From: Alkaliphilus hydrothermalis
GTDB lineage: Bacteria; Bacillota; Clostridia; Peptostreptococcales; Natronincolaceae
Assembly (NCBI RefSeq): GCF_016908555.1
Contig: NZ_JAFBEE010000009.1
Coordinates: 54,098 to 118,097, forward strand
Reading direction: 5' to 3'
DNA: 64,000 nucleotides
The notes below the pieces were generated by a model, which saw only the letters and a program-made list of their open reading frames with translations, made no database searches and was not told the DNA's origin. The first letter of the stretch is position 1; each line of letters begins with the position of its first letter. Below, in pieces: positions 1 through 7,914 of this stretch. A program made the position numbers and the translations under genes.

Positions 1-716
1 GTACCCATACCTAAGCTTAGGGAGAAGAATACCTGACCTAGGGCTGCTAATATTGTACCACCAGAGATTGCAGAGAAGTCTGGTTTAAGCATAAACTTAA
101 CCCCTTCCATTGCACCTGGTAATGTCATGGAACGAACCATCACTAAAGTCATCATAATAAATAGCGCAGGCATAAGAATTTTAGAATACTTCTCAATACC
201 ACCTTTAATACCACCGAAAACGATACCAAGAGTAAGAATCATGAATAGTGCATGATAAATTAGTGGCTCAGCGGGGCTAGTAATGAAGTTAACGAATATT
301 CCCTCGAATGCCGTTGCCTCAACACCAGCAAATGCACCTGTAATTCCTTTTACGATATACTTAATTACCCAACCACCGATGACACTGTAGAAAGAAAGAA
401 TGATAAAACCAGCCAGTACTCCGATACTTCCGACCCAAGCCCACTTAGCCTTAAGCTTTCGATAAGCACCAACGGGACTCAGTTGAGTGTGTCTACCGAT
501 AGTTAACTCTGCCATCATTAAAGTAAAACCAACAATAATTAACATTGCAAAATAAATTAATACGAAAGCTCCACCACCATTTTTTCCTGCCATGTAAGGG
601 AACTTCCAGATGTTACCTAAACCTACTGCGGAACCGGCAGCTGCAAGTAAGAACCCTATCTTAGATCCCCACTGTTCCCGCTCTTTTTTTTCATTTAGAT
701 TTGTGTTTAAATTCAT
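1..716 (-). CDS. Sodium-dependent transporter, neurotransmitter:sodium symporter (SNF) family, 5' part only
   Basis: The reverse strand reads open from an ATG at 716 to the window edge, giving the first 238 residues of a membrane protein. A Shine-Dalgarno GGGGAG lies just upstream. After a charged N-terminus comes GSAVGLGNIWKFPYMAG, the unwound TM1 signature that binds sodium and substrate in the LeuT/NSS fold, followed by NGGGAF and several hydrophobic segments. The family takes up amino acids or related amines by sodium symport at the cytoplasmic membrane; the substrate cannot be read from the sequence. It is transcribed away from tal, and the 3' half lies outside the window. Confidence 0.93.
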   Translation of the reverse strand, partial: MNLNTNLNEKKEREQWGSKIGFLLAAAGSAVGLGNIWKFPYMAGKNGGGAFVLIYFAMLIIVGFTLMMAELTIGRHTQLSPVGAYRKLKAKWAWVGSIGVLAGFIILSFYSVIGGWVIKYIVKGITGAFAGVEATAFEGIFVNFITSPAEPLIYHALFMILTLGIVFGGIKGGIEKYSKILMPALFIMMTLVMVRSMTLPGAMEGVKFMLKPDFSAISGGTILAALGQVFFSLSLGMG

Positions 717-1361
717 TTTATTCTCCCCTTTCTAGAATGAAAAATTAAATCAAAATTCTAAATATTCTATCAATTCACCTCCCAAAAATGACAAGTAAAG
801 GAAGTCATAAAAAATACATGAAAAAAATAAGAAAATTTATACTATTTATATTTCATAATTATACAGTGGAGGACTAGGTTATGCAAGTGTTATTTTTTTG
901 ACAATTCAGACTATGGATCTAGCATTATTTATGTAAATATTGAAGTTTCAATGGATTATAGGGAGTTTTATCTGAAATTTATTACTTAAAAAATTTTCAA
1001 TAGTATAAAAAAATTTTAATTTTATGATTAAGGATTTTAAAAAGTGAATATTAGTTCCCGAATTTTACTCTTAAACATCATTAGTAATGATATTAATAAT
1101 TAAATCCAGTCAAATTTTATGAATAGATTAATATATCATTGTTCAGTAGAATAGATACATATAAAAGTAGCGTTAATAGTAATCTACAATAGGGATAATA
1201 ATAATATAGAAGGGTCAAAAAGTATTCTTAGTGGACCCACTAGTCATAGATTTATAGGGGTAAATATGGTATATTTTAATAATCTACTAAAATAGCAATA
1301 AATCTACTGAGTGGACCGATGGATAAACGCAAAATTTATATATAATGAGGAGGAAATCGTT
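717..1361. other. AT-rich intergenic region between divergent genes
   Basis: About 640 bases with no convincing open frame on either strand. It must hold the promoters of the divergent transporter and transaldolase genes. A short inverted repeat TAGTGG-AC-CCACTA lies at 1229-1242 and a related AGTGGACC recurs at about 1311; this could be an operator, but nothing else supports that. Confidence 0.5.
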
Positions 1362-2006
1362 ATGAAGTTTTTTATTGATACTGCCAATGTTGAAGAAATA
1401 AGAGAAATTGCAGAATGGGGAATTATTGATGGGGTTACAACAAACCCCTCCTTGATTGCTAAAGAAGGCAGAGATTTCAAAACAGTCATTGGGGAAATCG
1501 TACAAATCGTTAATGGCCCCATCAGTGCAGAAGTAGTGAGCTTAACTGCTAAAGAAATGCTACAGGAGGCAGAGGACCTTGTGTCGATTCATCCTAATAT
1601 AGTCATCAAGGTTCCTATGACGGAGGAAGGCTTAAAAGCTGTTAAGGAGTTCTCCCGTAATGGAATCAAGACGAATGTTACTCTAGTATTTTCAGCTACA
1701 CAGGCCCTAATGGCGGCAAAGGCAGGTGCTACTTATGTAAGTCCCTTTGTTGGAAGATTAGATGATATTGGTCATACGGGAATGGATTTAATCAAAGAAA
1801 TCGTTGCTATATTTGCCATCCATAACATATCGACCCAGGTACTGGCGGCAAGTATTAGACACAACCTTCATGTAACGGAAGCAGCTAAGGCTGGGGCAGA
1901 TGTTGCAACAATTCCCTACAAGATTTTTAAGCAAATGGTTCAACATCCCCTTACTGATATTGGGATTGAGAAGTTCTTGCAAGACTGGGAGCGAGCCATC
2001 AAGTAG
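1362..2006 (+). CDS. tal: Transaldolase / fructose-6-phosphate aldolase family protein
   Basis: A 214-residue protein with the compact bacterial transaldolase (TalC/FSA) architecture. It starts MKFFIDTANVEEI, carries TTNPSL near residues 26-31 and the Schiff-base lysine K83 in NIVIKVPMT, and is typical in length. The family exchanges dihydroxyacetone units between sugar phosphates in the non-oxidative pentose phosphate pathway; it cannot be told from sequence alone whether this one is transaldolase or fructose-6-phosphate aldolase. The ATG at 1362 is preferred over an upstream GTG because GAGGAGG sits 8 bases before it and family members begin here. A palindromic repeat begins right at the stop codon. 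Gene order tal-glpX-rho matches Bacillus. Confidence 0.93.
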   Translation: MKFFIDTANVEEIREIAEWGIIDGVTTNPSLIAKEGRDFKTVIGEIVQIVNGPISAEVVSLTAKEMLQEAEDLVSIHPNIVIKVPMTEEGLKAVKEFSRNGIKTNVTLVFSATQALMAAKAGATYVSPFVGRLDDIGHTGMDLIKEIVAIFAIHNISTQVLAASIRHNLHVTEAAKAGADVATIPYKIFKQMVQHPLTDIGIEKFLQDWERAIK

Positions 2007-2127
2007 CCGAGTTGAAAAGCCATCATCTTCTTCGTCACTGCAAAGAACTAGCACCCTCACGTATTATTTATACGCTACGGTCGCTAGTTCTTTTTACTCC
2101 TTGAATCTGAAGACTTTTGAACTCGGC
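2006..2127 (+). repeat. Palindromic repeat element, copy 1 (full)
   Basis: About 120 bases with nested inverted repeats. The outer arms are GCCGAGTTGAAAAGCC and GACTTTTGAACTCGGC, the middle stem is AAAGAACTAGC (2042-2052) with GCTAGTTCTTT (2083-2093), and the inner stem is CGTAT/ATACG. It starts at the last bases of tal. Related copies lie immediately downstream and at 52.6, 63.2 and 63.8 kb. Confidence 0.9.
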
Positions 2128-2133
2128 TACGCC

Positions 2134-2253
2134 GTCTGTTGAAAAGCCATCATCTTCTGCGTCACTGCAAATCCTCAGCACCCTTGCGTATTACTTATAC
2201 GCGGCGTTCGCTGAGGATTCTTGTTCCTTGAATCTAAGGACTTTTGAACAGGC
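2134..2253 (+). repeat. Palindromic repeat element, copy 2 (full)
   Basis: Same layout as copy 1, but the middle stem is AATCCTCAGC with GCTGAGGATT (2170-2219) and the outer arms are CTGTTGAAAAG and CTTTTGAACAG. Both arms of each stem changed together relative to copy 1. The inner stem is GCGTAT/ATACGC. Confidence 0.9.
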
Positions 2254-2260
2254 TTATGTC

Positions 2261-2377
2261 GTTAAAAAGCCATCATCTTCTTCTTCACTGCAAAGAACTA
2301 GCACCCTCACGTATTATTTATACGCTACGGTCGCTAGTTCTTTTTGGTCCTTGAATCTAAAGACTTTTGAACTCGGC
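2261..2377 (+). repeat. Palindromic repeat element, copy 3
   Basis: The middle stem is identical to copy 1 (AAAGAACTAGC/GCTAGTTCTTT). The left outer arm is eroded (GTTAAAAAGCC) while the right arm is the GAACTCGGC form of copy 1. It is followed by a truncated fourth copy. Confidence 0.88.
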
Positions 2378-2383
2378 TACGCC

Positions 2384-2416
2384 GTCTGTTGAAAAGCCAT
2401 CATCTTCTTCGTCACT
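2384..2416 (+). repeat. Palindromic repeat element, copy 4, left end only
   Basis: Only the left arm and the conserved CATCATCTTCTTCGTCACT block remain, and the sequence then runs into unrelated DNA with the glpX promoter. It is a 3'-truncated copy. Confidence 0.8.
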
Positions 2417-2452
2417 TTATCCTTTTTTTCTTGTACTTTTATATAACAGACC

Positions 2453-2480
2453 TTGAGAAAATCCTTAGATTTAGTATAAT
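2453..2480 (+). promoter_or_regulatory. Probable sigma-A promoter of glpX
   Basis: TTGAGA (2453-2458), a 16-base spacer and a perfect TATAAT (2475-2480), about 90 bases upstream of the first glpX start. Confidence 0.6.
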
Positions 2481-2569
2481 AGACATGTAGGCATATAGTG
2501 TATACTAAATAATATATATGATACAATATTAGATAGATTGGCAAAATTGCTTAAGGAGGAAAAGTTAAT

Positions 2570-3574
2570 ATGGATAGAGACTTGGCTATGGAATTGGTAA
2601 GGGTAACGGAAACTGCTGCATTGGCGGCTGTAGGATATATGGGCAGAGGGGACAAGATTGCCGCTGACCAAGCAGCTGTAGACGGTATGAGAAAAGCCTT
2701 TTCTAGCCTTTCCATCTGCGGTACAGTAGTAATTGGTGAAGGAGAACTGGATGAAGCTCCTATGCTTTATATTGGAGAAAAAGTAGGATGTGGAGAAGAA
2801 GGTACTAGTGAGGTTGATATTGCAGTAGACCCTTTAGAAGGAACAACATTAATCGCAAAAGGATTACCAAATGCAATTGCAGTAGTGGCGATGGCTCCCA
2901 AGGGATGCTTGTTACATGCACCAGATACATACATGCATAAAATTGCCGTAGGGCCAAAAGCGAAGGGCAAGATTAATATCAAGGCATCTGTTACTGAGAA
3001 TCTTGTGGCAGTATCGGAGGCATTAAATAAAAATATTGAAGATTTAACAGTAATCGTACAGGATCGACCCCGTCATGCTGAGTTCATCAAAGAAATTCGA
3101 GCAGCAGGAGCAAGAATCAAGCTTTTCAGTGATGGAGACGTTGCGGCGGCAATCGCTACTGGATTCGAAGATACAGGTGTAGATATTATGATCGGAATAG
3201 GTGGAGCACCTGAGGGCGTAATCGCTGCTGCTGCCCTAAAGGCAATGGGGGGAGATATGCAGGGTATCCTTCATCCTATGAGCCCTGAGGAAGTAGAAAG
3301 ATGTAAGCAATTAGGATTAGAAAATGATGAAGATATCTACAAAGTGTTACAACTTGATGATTTAGTAAAGGGAGAAGATTGTCTTTTCGCTGCTACTGGC
3401 ATCACCCAAGGGGATCTGCTAAAGGGAGTAGTCCACAAGGGTAATGGTATGGCAGAAACCCACTCAGTAGTAATGAGGGGAGAGACGGGTACTATTCGGT
3501 TTGTAGAAGCCCTTCATCGATTAGATAAGACTAATGTATTACAAGAAGTATTAGAAAAACATAGCCAAGCATAA
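2570..3574 (+). CDS. glpX: Class II fructose-1,6-bisphosphatase (first of two tandem copies)
   Basis: A 334-residue GlpX-type phosphatase that removes the C1 phosphate of fructose 1,6-bisphosphate in gluconeogenesis. Metal-binding acids at the expected family positions are D33 (KIAADQ), E57 (IGEGE), and D87 and E90 in DPLEGTT. GIGGAPEGVIAAAA is also conserved. An AAGGAGG-type ribosome site precedes the ATG. A second copy follows 22 bases after the stop, then rho. This copy has a longer C-terminus than its neighbour and a two- to three-residue insertion (CGEEGTS) before DPLEGTT. Confidence 0.95.
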   Translation: MDRDLAMELVRVTETAALAAVGYMGRGDKIAADQAAVDGMRKAFSSLSICGTVVIGEGELDEAPMLYIGEKVGCGEEGTSEVDIAVDPLEGTTLIAKGLPNAIAVVAMAPKGCLLHAPDTYMHKIAVGPKAKGKINIKASVTENLVAVSEALNKNIEDLTVIVQDRPRHAEFIKEIRAAGARIKLFSDGDVAAAIATGFEDTGVDIMIGIGGAPEGVIAAAALKAMGGDMQGILHPMSPEEVERCKQLGLENDEDIYKVLQLDDLVKGEDCLFAATGITQGDLLKGVVHKGNGMAETHSVVMRGETGTIRFVEALHRLDKTNVLQEVLEKHSQA

Positions 3575-3596
3575 GAAAATAGAATGGGGTGAAAAA

Positions 3597-4556
3597 ATGG
3601 ATCGTAATTTAGCTATCAACTTAGTAAGAGTAACAGAAGCAGCGGCTTTAGGTGCTGCAAAGCATATGGGTAGAGGCGATAAGATTGCAGCCGACCAAGC
3701 TGGTGTAGATGGTATGAGAAAAATGTTTGACACCATTAATATAGAAGGAACTGTCGTAATTGGTGAAGGGGAAATGGACGAAGCACCTATGCTTTACATT
3801 GGAGAAGTAGTTGGTAATGGTGGGATTAAAGTAGACATTGCAGTTGACCCTGTAGAGGGAACAAATTCAGTGGCAAAGGGACTTCCAAATTCCATTGCTG
3901 TTGTGGCGATGGCTCCAAGGGGGTGCCTATTGAATGCGCCTGATATGTATATGGATAAAATTGCTGTTGGACCAAAGGCAGCAGGTAGAATTCATTTAGA
4001 TGCACCAATCCACAAAAACTTAAAGGCTACAGCAGAAGCCCTTAACAAAAGCATTACAGACTTGACAGTAACAATGCTGGATAGACCAAGACATGAAGAT
4101 TTGATTCGTCAATGTAGAGAAGCTGGTGCAAGAATCAAGCTGTTTAAGGATGGAGATGTGGCGGCGGCTATGGCGACATGCTTCCCAGATACCGGGGTAG
4201 ACATGTTGGTTGGTATTGGTGGGGCACCAGAGGGTGTTATTGCGGCTGCTGCTCTAAAGTGTATGGGGGGAGAATTTCAAGGAAAGCTAATCGCCTATGA
4301 AGATCAAGAAAGAGAAAGATGTATAAAAATGGGTATAGATGTCCATAAAGTATTATATATGGAAGATTTAATTAAGGGAAATGAAGTATACTTTGCAGCC
4401 ACTGGTATCTCTGATGGCGAGTTATTAAAGGGCGTTGTATTCAGTGGTCAGGGTATTGCTAAGACCCACTCAGTGGTAATGAGATCAGAAACAGGAACGA
4501 TTCGTTTTGTAGAGGCCATCCATAAGCTAAATAAAAAGCCTAAGTACGCCTATTAG
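3597..4556 (+). CDS. glpX: Class II fructose-1,6-bisphosphatase (second tandem copy)
   Basis: A 319-residue paralogue clearly homologous to the preceding gene along its whole length, and probably cotranscribed with it. The metal ligands are intact: D33, E57, and D84 and E87 in DPVEGTN. GIGGAPEGVIAAAA is also kept. The pair looks like an old tandem duplication, since the proteins differ at many surface positions but keep every active-site motif; both are therefore probably active. Some GlpX proteins also act on sedoheptulose bisphosphate, and which copy has which role cannot be read from sequence. Confidence 0.94.
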   Translation: MDRNLAINLVRVTEAAALGAAKHMGRGDKIAADQAGVDGMRKMFDTINIEGTVVIGEGEMDEAPMLYIGEVVGNGGIKVDIAVDPVEGTNSVAKGLPNSIAVVAMAPRGCLLNAPDMYMDKIAVGPKAAGRIHLDAPIHKNLKATAEALNKSITDLTVTMLDRPRHEDLIRQCREAGARIKLFKDGDVAAAMATCFPDTGVDMLVGIGGAPEGVIAAAALKCMGGEFQGKLIAYEDQERERCIKMGIDVHKVLYMEDLIKGNEVYFAATGISDGELLKGVVFSGQGIAKTHSVVMRSETGTIRFVEAIHKLNKKPKYAY

Positions 4557-4676
4557 ATGAAATATAGTCTAGTGTGGTATTGACTATAGGGCCAGTAAAT
4601 GGTAGAATTTGAATAATTAAGGGGCAGAGTTCGTTTTGTCCCTTCCATAAATTAGTTTTATTTTGGAGGTGGTTTA

Positions 4677-6053
4677 TTGAATATTGAAGCATTAGAGGAA
4701 ATGAAGCTTCAGGAGATTAGAGACATTGCTAAAGGTATGGGAATGAAATATGTGACTAAACATAAAAAAGATGAAATAGTCCAGTGGATTAAGGATAATT
4801 ATAAACCGATAATAGACGAAGGAACTAGTGGGTCTATCGTAAAAGAAGAAGCCCCAAAAGAGCAGGTACAAAAGCCTGCAAATCCAAGAACTAAGAACCA
4901 AGGGTTGCCTGAACATCTTTCAGATGAAATACCTGCTGGCGAAGAAGTAAATATCGCTGAAGGGATTTTAGAAATCCATACTGATGGTTATGGTTTTTTA
5001 AGGAGAGAAAACTACCTTTCCAGTGATGATGATATCTATATATCCCCATCCCAAATTAGAAGATTCAACATGAGAACAGGCGACAAAATAACTGGAATCA
5101 CAAGACCACCTAAAAGTGGGGAAAAATTCAAAGCCCTTCTCTATGTCAAAAAGATCAATGGAGTAGATCCAGAGTCAGCTACTAAAAGACCTAATTTTGA
5201 AGTGCTCACCCCTATTTATCCCAATGAGAGAATTAACTTAGAACTGAATAGTACCGAACTTTCTACCCGTTTAATCGACTTAATCGCCCCAATAGGTAAA
5301 GGTCAGAGGGGTATGATTGTTGCACCTCCAAAGGCTGGTAAGACCATCTTGCTACAGAAAATAGCCAATAGTATTGCTACAAATTATCCTGATATGGATA
5401 TTATCGTACTGCTAATTGATGAAAGACCTGAGGAAGTAACTGATATGCAACGATCCATTAAGGGGGATGTGGTTTATTCCACCTTTGATGAGTTGCCTAG
5501 CCATCATATTAAAGTAGCGGAGATGGTATTAAACCGTGCCCAAAGACTAGTAGAGCATGGGAGAGATGTTGTGATATTGTTAGATAGTATCACAAGATTA
5601 GCCAGAGCCTACAACTTGACGATTCCCCCTACAGGAAGAACCCTATCTGGAGGATTGGACCCAGGAGCACTGCACAAACCTAAGCGATTCTTTGGAGCTG
5701 CAAGAAATCTTGAGGAGGCAGGTAGCCTTACGATTATCGCAACTGCCCTAATCGAAACAGGCAGTAGAATGGATGATGTCATCTTTGAAGAATTCAAGGG
5801 AACTGGTAATATGGAGCTTCACTTAGATCGAAAATTATCAGAAAAACGTATTTTTCCAGCTATTGATGTAAATAAATCCGGCACAAGAAGAGAAGAATTA
5901 TTATTAAGCCAGGGGGAATTAGAAACGATATGGAGTGTTAGAAGGGCTCTAGGAAATAGCTCTGTTCAAGATGTCACTGAAAAGATTGTCAGCTCCTTGA
6001 TGGAAACGAAAAATAATCTTGAATTTGTAGAAATGTTTAAGAAACGGATTTGA
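4677..6053 (+). CDS. rho: Transcription termination factor Rho
   Basis: A 458-residue hexameric RNA helicase that ends transcription. In order: an N-terminal Rho_N helical domain (about 1-45), a Lys/Glu-rich linker, a cold-shock-like RNA-binding domain with DGYGFLR near residue 105, and a RecA-type ATPase with Walker A APPKAGKT and Walker B VVILLDSITRLARAYN. The start is TTG at 4677, supported by TTTTGGAGGTGG immediately upstream and by the family N-terminus. It is followed by rpmE and tdk as in Bacillus. Confidence 0.97.
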   Translation: MNIEALEEMKLQEIRDIAKGMGMKYVTKHKKDEIVQWIKDNYKPIIDEGTSGSIVKEEAPKEQVQKPANPRTKNQGLPEHLSDEIPAGEEVNIAEGILEIHTDGYGFLRRENYLSSDDDIYISPSQIRRFNMRTGDKITGITRPPKSGEKFKALLYVKKINGVDPESATKRPNFEVLTPIYPNERINLELNSTELSTRLIDLIAPIGKGQRGMIVAPPKAGKTILLQKIANSIATNYPDMDIIVLLIDERPEEVTDMQRSIKGDVVYSTFDELPSHHIKVAEMVLNRAQRLVEHGRDVVILLDSITRLARAYNLTIPPTGRTLSGGLDPGALHKPKRFFGAARNLEEAGSLTIIATALIETGSRMDDVIFEEFKGTGNMELHLDRKLSEKRIFPAIDVNKSGTRREELLLSQGELETIWSVRRALGNSSVQDVTEKIVSSLMETKNNLEFVEMFKKRI

Positions 6054-6065
6054 TATAATTTGATG

Positions 6066-6094
6066 TTGCACCTGTTTGGTATGTATGCTATAAT
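6066..6094 (+). promoter_or_regulatory. Probable sigma-A promoter of rpmE
   Basis: TTGCAC (6066-6071), a 17-base spacer and TATAAT (6089-6094). It leaves a leader of about 95 bases before rpmE. Confidence 0.65.
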
Positions 6095-6193
6095 GTAATA
6101 GTTAATTTGCCTGTTGGCAATAGTATTAGTGCTAAATACAATTTACTTAATTGTAGAGATATATAAGCGCAATGGAAAGAAGAGGTGAAGACA

Positions 6194-6391
6194 ATGAAAA
6201 AGGATATTCATCCAGAGGTTAATGAGATAGAAGTACACTGTGCTTGTGGCAACAGCTTCAAGAGTATCTCAACTAAGAAGGAACTTAGAGTAGAAATTTG
6301 CTCAGAATGCCATCCTTTCTATACTGGTAAGCAAAAAACAGTTGAAAAAGGTGGACGTGTTGAGAAGTTCAACAAGAAATTCGGTATGTAA
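6194..6391 (+). CDS. rpmE: Ribosomal protein bL31, zinc-binding type
   Basis: A 65-residue large-subunit ribosomal protein. Cysteines at 16, 18, 36 and 39 (CAC and CSEC) form the zinc site of the C+ type of L31, the form used when zinc is plentiful. The ATG at 6194 fits the ribosome site AGAGGTG and the conserved start MKKDIHPE; an in-frame GTG nine bases earlier is too close to that site. A strong terminator follows. Confidence 0.96.
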   Translation: MKKDIHPEVNEIEVHCACGNSFKSISTKKELRVEICSECHPFYTGKQKTVEKGGRVEKFNKKFGM

Positions 6392-6414
6392 TCATTTACT
6401 AAGAAAAGAATTTA

Positions 6415-6451
6415 TCAAGGTTGGAAGAAAACTTCTGACCTTGATTTTTTT
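6415..6451 (+). terminator. Rho-independent terminator after rpmE
   Basis: TCAAGGT...GGAAG, a short A-rich loop, CTTC...ACCTTGA, then seven T residues. Confidence 0.9.
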
Positions 6452-6555
6452 CGTAGACTATTAGTCTCAATTAATGACAAACGAGAAAACCTACTTTATT
6501 ATTAAGCTGTTTTAAACTATAATTAATTGTAGTAAAGCTGAGGGAGGAAAATATA

Positions 6556-7146
6556 GTGGTCGACATTATGGAATATTCAAAGATTGGCAGTATAGAAATT
6601 ATTGTAGGTCCTATGTATGCTGGTAAAAGTGAAGAACTTATTAGACGGATCAACCGTGCCCAGATAGCAGAATTAAAAGTTTTGGCCTTTAAGCCCAAAA
6701 TCGATCAGAGATATTCCAGTGACTGTATAGCTTCCCATAACGGAAAGCAAACCCCCTGTATACCAATCGAAACAACTGATGCAATGCTGGAGATTATAGA
6801 GAAAGAAGAATTTGATGTCCTTGCAATAGATGAAATACAGTTTTTTGATGAAAAAATTATAGAAGCCTGTCAAAGGGTGGCAGATCAAGGAAAACGGGTA
6901 ATCTGCTCTGGTCTTGACATGGATTTCAAAGCGGAACCCTTTAAGATTGTACCAGCAATGATGGCAATCGCAGAGCATGTCATGAAGCTGACAGCCATCT
7001 GCATGGTGTGTAAGGACCCAGCCACTAGAACCCAACGTCTAGTAAATGGACAACCTGCAAAATATACAGATCCCATTATCCTAGTAGGGGCAAAGGAAGC
7101 CTATGAGGCAAGATGTCGTAAGTGTCATGAGATTGTAAAGCGATAA
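6556..7146 (+). CDS. tdk: Thymidine kinase
   Basis: A 196-residue cytosolic kinase that phosphorylates thymidine for salvage into dTTP. The P-loop GPMYAGKSEE is near residue 19, DEIQFFD supplies the Walker B segment, and a C-terminal zinc site is made by CMVC and CRKC. The start is GTG at 6556 with GGGAGG at a good distance; an ATG three codons later is a possible alternative. It is preceded by its own gap after the rpmE terminator. Confidence 0.95.
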   Translation: MVDIMEYSKIGSIEIIVGPMYAGKSEELIRRINRAQIAELKVLAFKPKIDQRYSSDCIASHNGKQTPCIPIETTDAMLEIIEKEEFDVLAIDEIQFFDEKIIEACQRVADQGKRVICSGLDMDFKAEPFKIVPAMMAIAEHVMKLTAICMVCKDPATRTQRLVNGQPAKYTDPIILVGAKEAYEARCRKCHEIVKR

Positions 7147-7274
7147 ATGACTAAAATAATAAAAGACTAAAGGAATTATACTAAGAACACTACTAAAAAA
7201 ATAGTTTTGAAATGAAAACCTTAAAATATGATAGATAAAGTACTTAGCATTAAAACTTATTGTTAAACTGTAGT

Positions 7275-7309
7275 GACCTCTGAGGATGATCTTGGGGGTC
7301 TTTTGTTTT
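7275..7309 (+). terminator. Terminator after tdk
   Basis: GACCTC-TG-AGGAT-G-ATCTT-GG-GGGTC imperfect hairpin followed by TTTTGTTTT. It lies in the 383-base gap between tdk and arsR1, which otherwise holds only the arsR1 promoter. Confidence 0.75.
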
Positions 7310-7408
7310 GGCATTAAATCAATCATTGTCAAAAGAGATTAAAACACTTTGAAATATAAAAGACTAAATTACTAAGTAACTATAAAGGAATAGCAATAGA
7401 GAAAAGGA

Positions 7409-7437
7409 TTGACAAATACTTCACCAGATAATATTAT
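7409..7437 (+). promoter_or_regulatory. arsR1 promoter
   Basis: TTGACA (7409-7414), a 17-base spacer, TATTAT (7432-7437): a near-consensus sigma-A promoter about 95 bases before arsR1. Confidence 0.8.
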
Positions 7438-7451
7438 ATTATTATGAACAC

Positions 7452-7467
7452 ATACTCATATGGGTAT
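7452..7467. promoter_or_regulatory. Probable ArsR operator
   Basis: Imperfect 16-base palindrome ATACTCATATGGGTAT just downstream of the predicted transcription start, where a repressor would block promoter clearance. The ATAC/GTAT half-sites recur in the arsD promoter. Confidence 0.6.
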
Positions 7468-7529
7468 ATATACATATGAAAGAGGGGTAACCTCCTTCCT
7501 ATTGATACTTATACTAAAGGAGGTGGAAC

Positions 7530-7877
7530 ATGGATAAATTAATTAATTTGTTTAGGGTGTTGTCTGATGAAACAAGAATGAGGATATTGGTTCTCTTATA
7601 TCATAGAAAATTATGTGTATGTCAAATGCAGGGGATATTGGGAGAAAGTCAGCCTAAGATCTCAAAGCATCTAGGCAAGCTGAGGGATATGAAGCTGGTA
7701 AATGACGAAAGACAGGAGCAGTTTGTATTTTACTCTTTAAATCAAGACAACAGGATTCTTGGGGAAGTATTGAAGAACATAGTATTGGATATAGACGATT
7801 ATTCGATTATAAAAAAGGATATTGAGGGGCTTCAAGAGGCTGAATCCTTTATCCTAAAGTTGGGTAAGGGTCTATAA
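7530..7877 (+). CDS. arsR: ArsR-family metalloregulator 1
   Basis: A 115-residue winged-helix repressor. The core SQPKISKHLGKL is the recognition helix region, and LCVC (C29 and C31) in the preceding helix is the usual As(III)/Sb(III)-sensing cysteine pair of the family. It probably represses its own unit, which includes the permease 37 bases downstream; the palindrome at 7452 is the likely site. The start is ATG with AAAGGAGG just upstream. A second ArsR at 12373 has its cysteines at the same positions. Confidence 0.9.
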   Translation: MDKLINLFRVLSDETRMRILVLLYHRKLCVCQMQGILGESQPKISKHLGKLRDMKLVNDERQEQFVFYSLNQDNRILGEVLKNIVLDIDDYSIIKKDIEGLQEAESFILKLGKGL

Positions 7878-7914
7878 ATTAATTATTATAAACTATAGTA
7901 GGTGGGTGATTGGA

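Noticed and set aside
1229..1242. TAGTGG-AC-CCACTA inverted repeat as an operator
   Set aside because: Short and isolated, with no promoter placed around it; kept only as a remark on the gap.
1900..2392. Short plus-strand frames made of Ser-rich repeats
   Set aside because: They are produced by the palindromic repeat elements and overlap tal; no independent coding signal.
2006..2416. CRISPR array
   Set aside because: The repeats are about 120 bases long with nested palindromes and no regular spacers or cas genes.
6060..6193. L31-type autoregulatory leader upstream of rpmE
   Set aside because: The leader is about 95 bases long but I could not find a convincing conserved structure.
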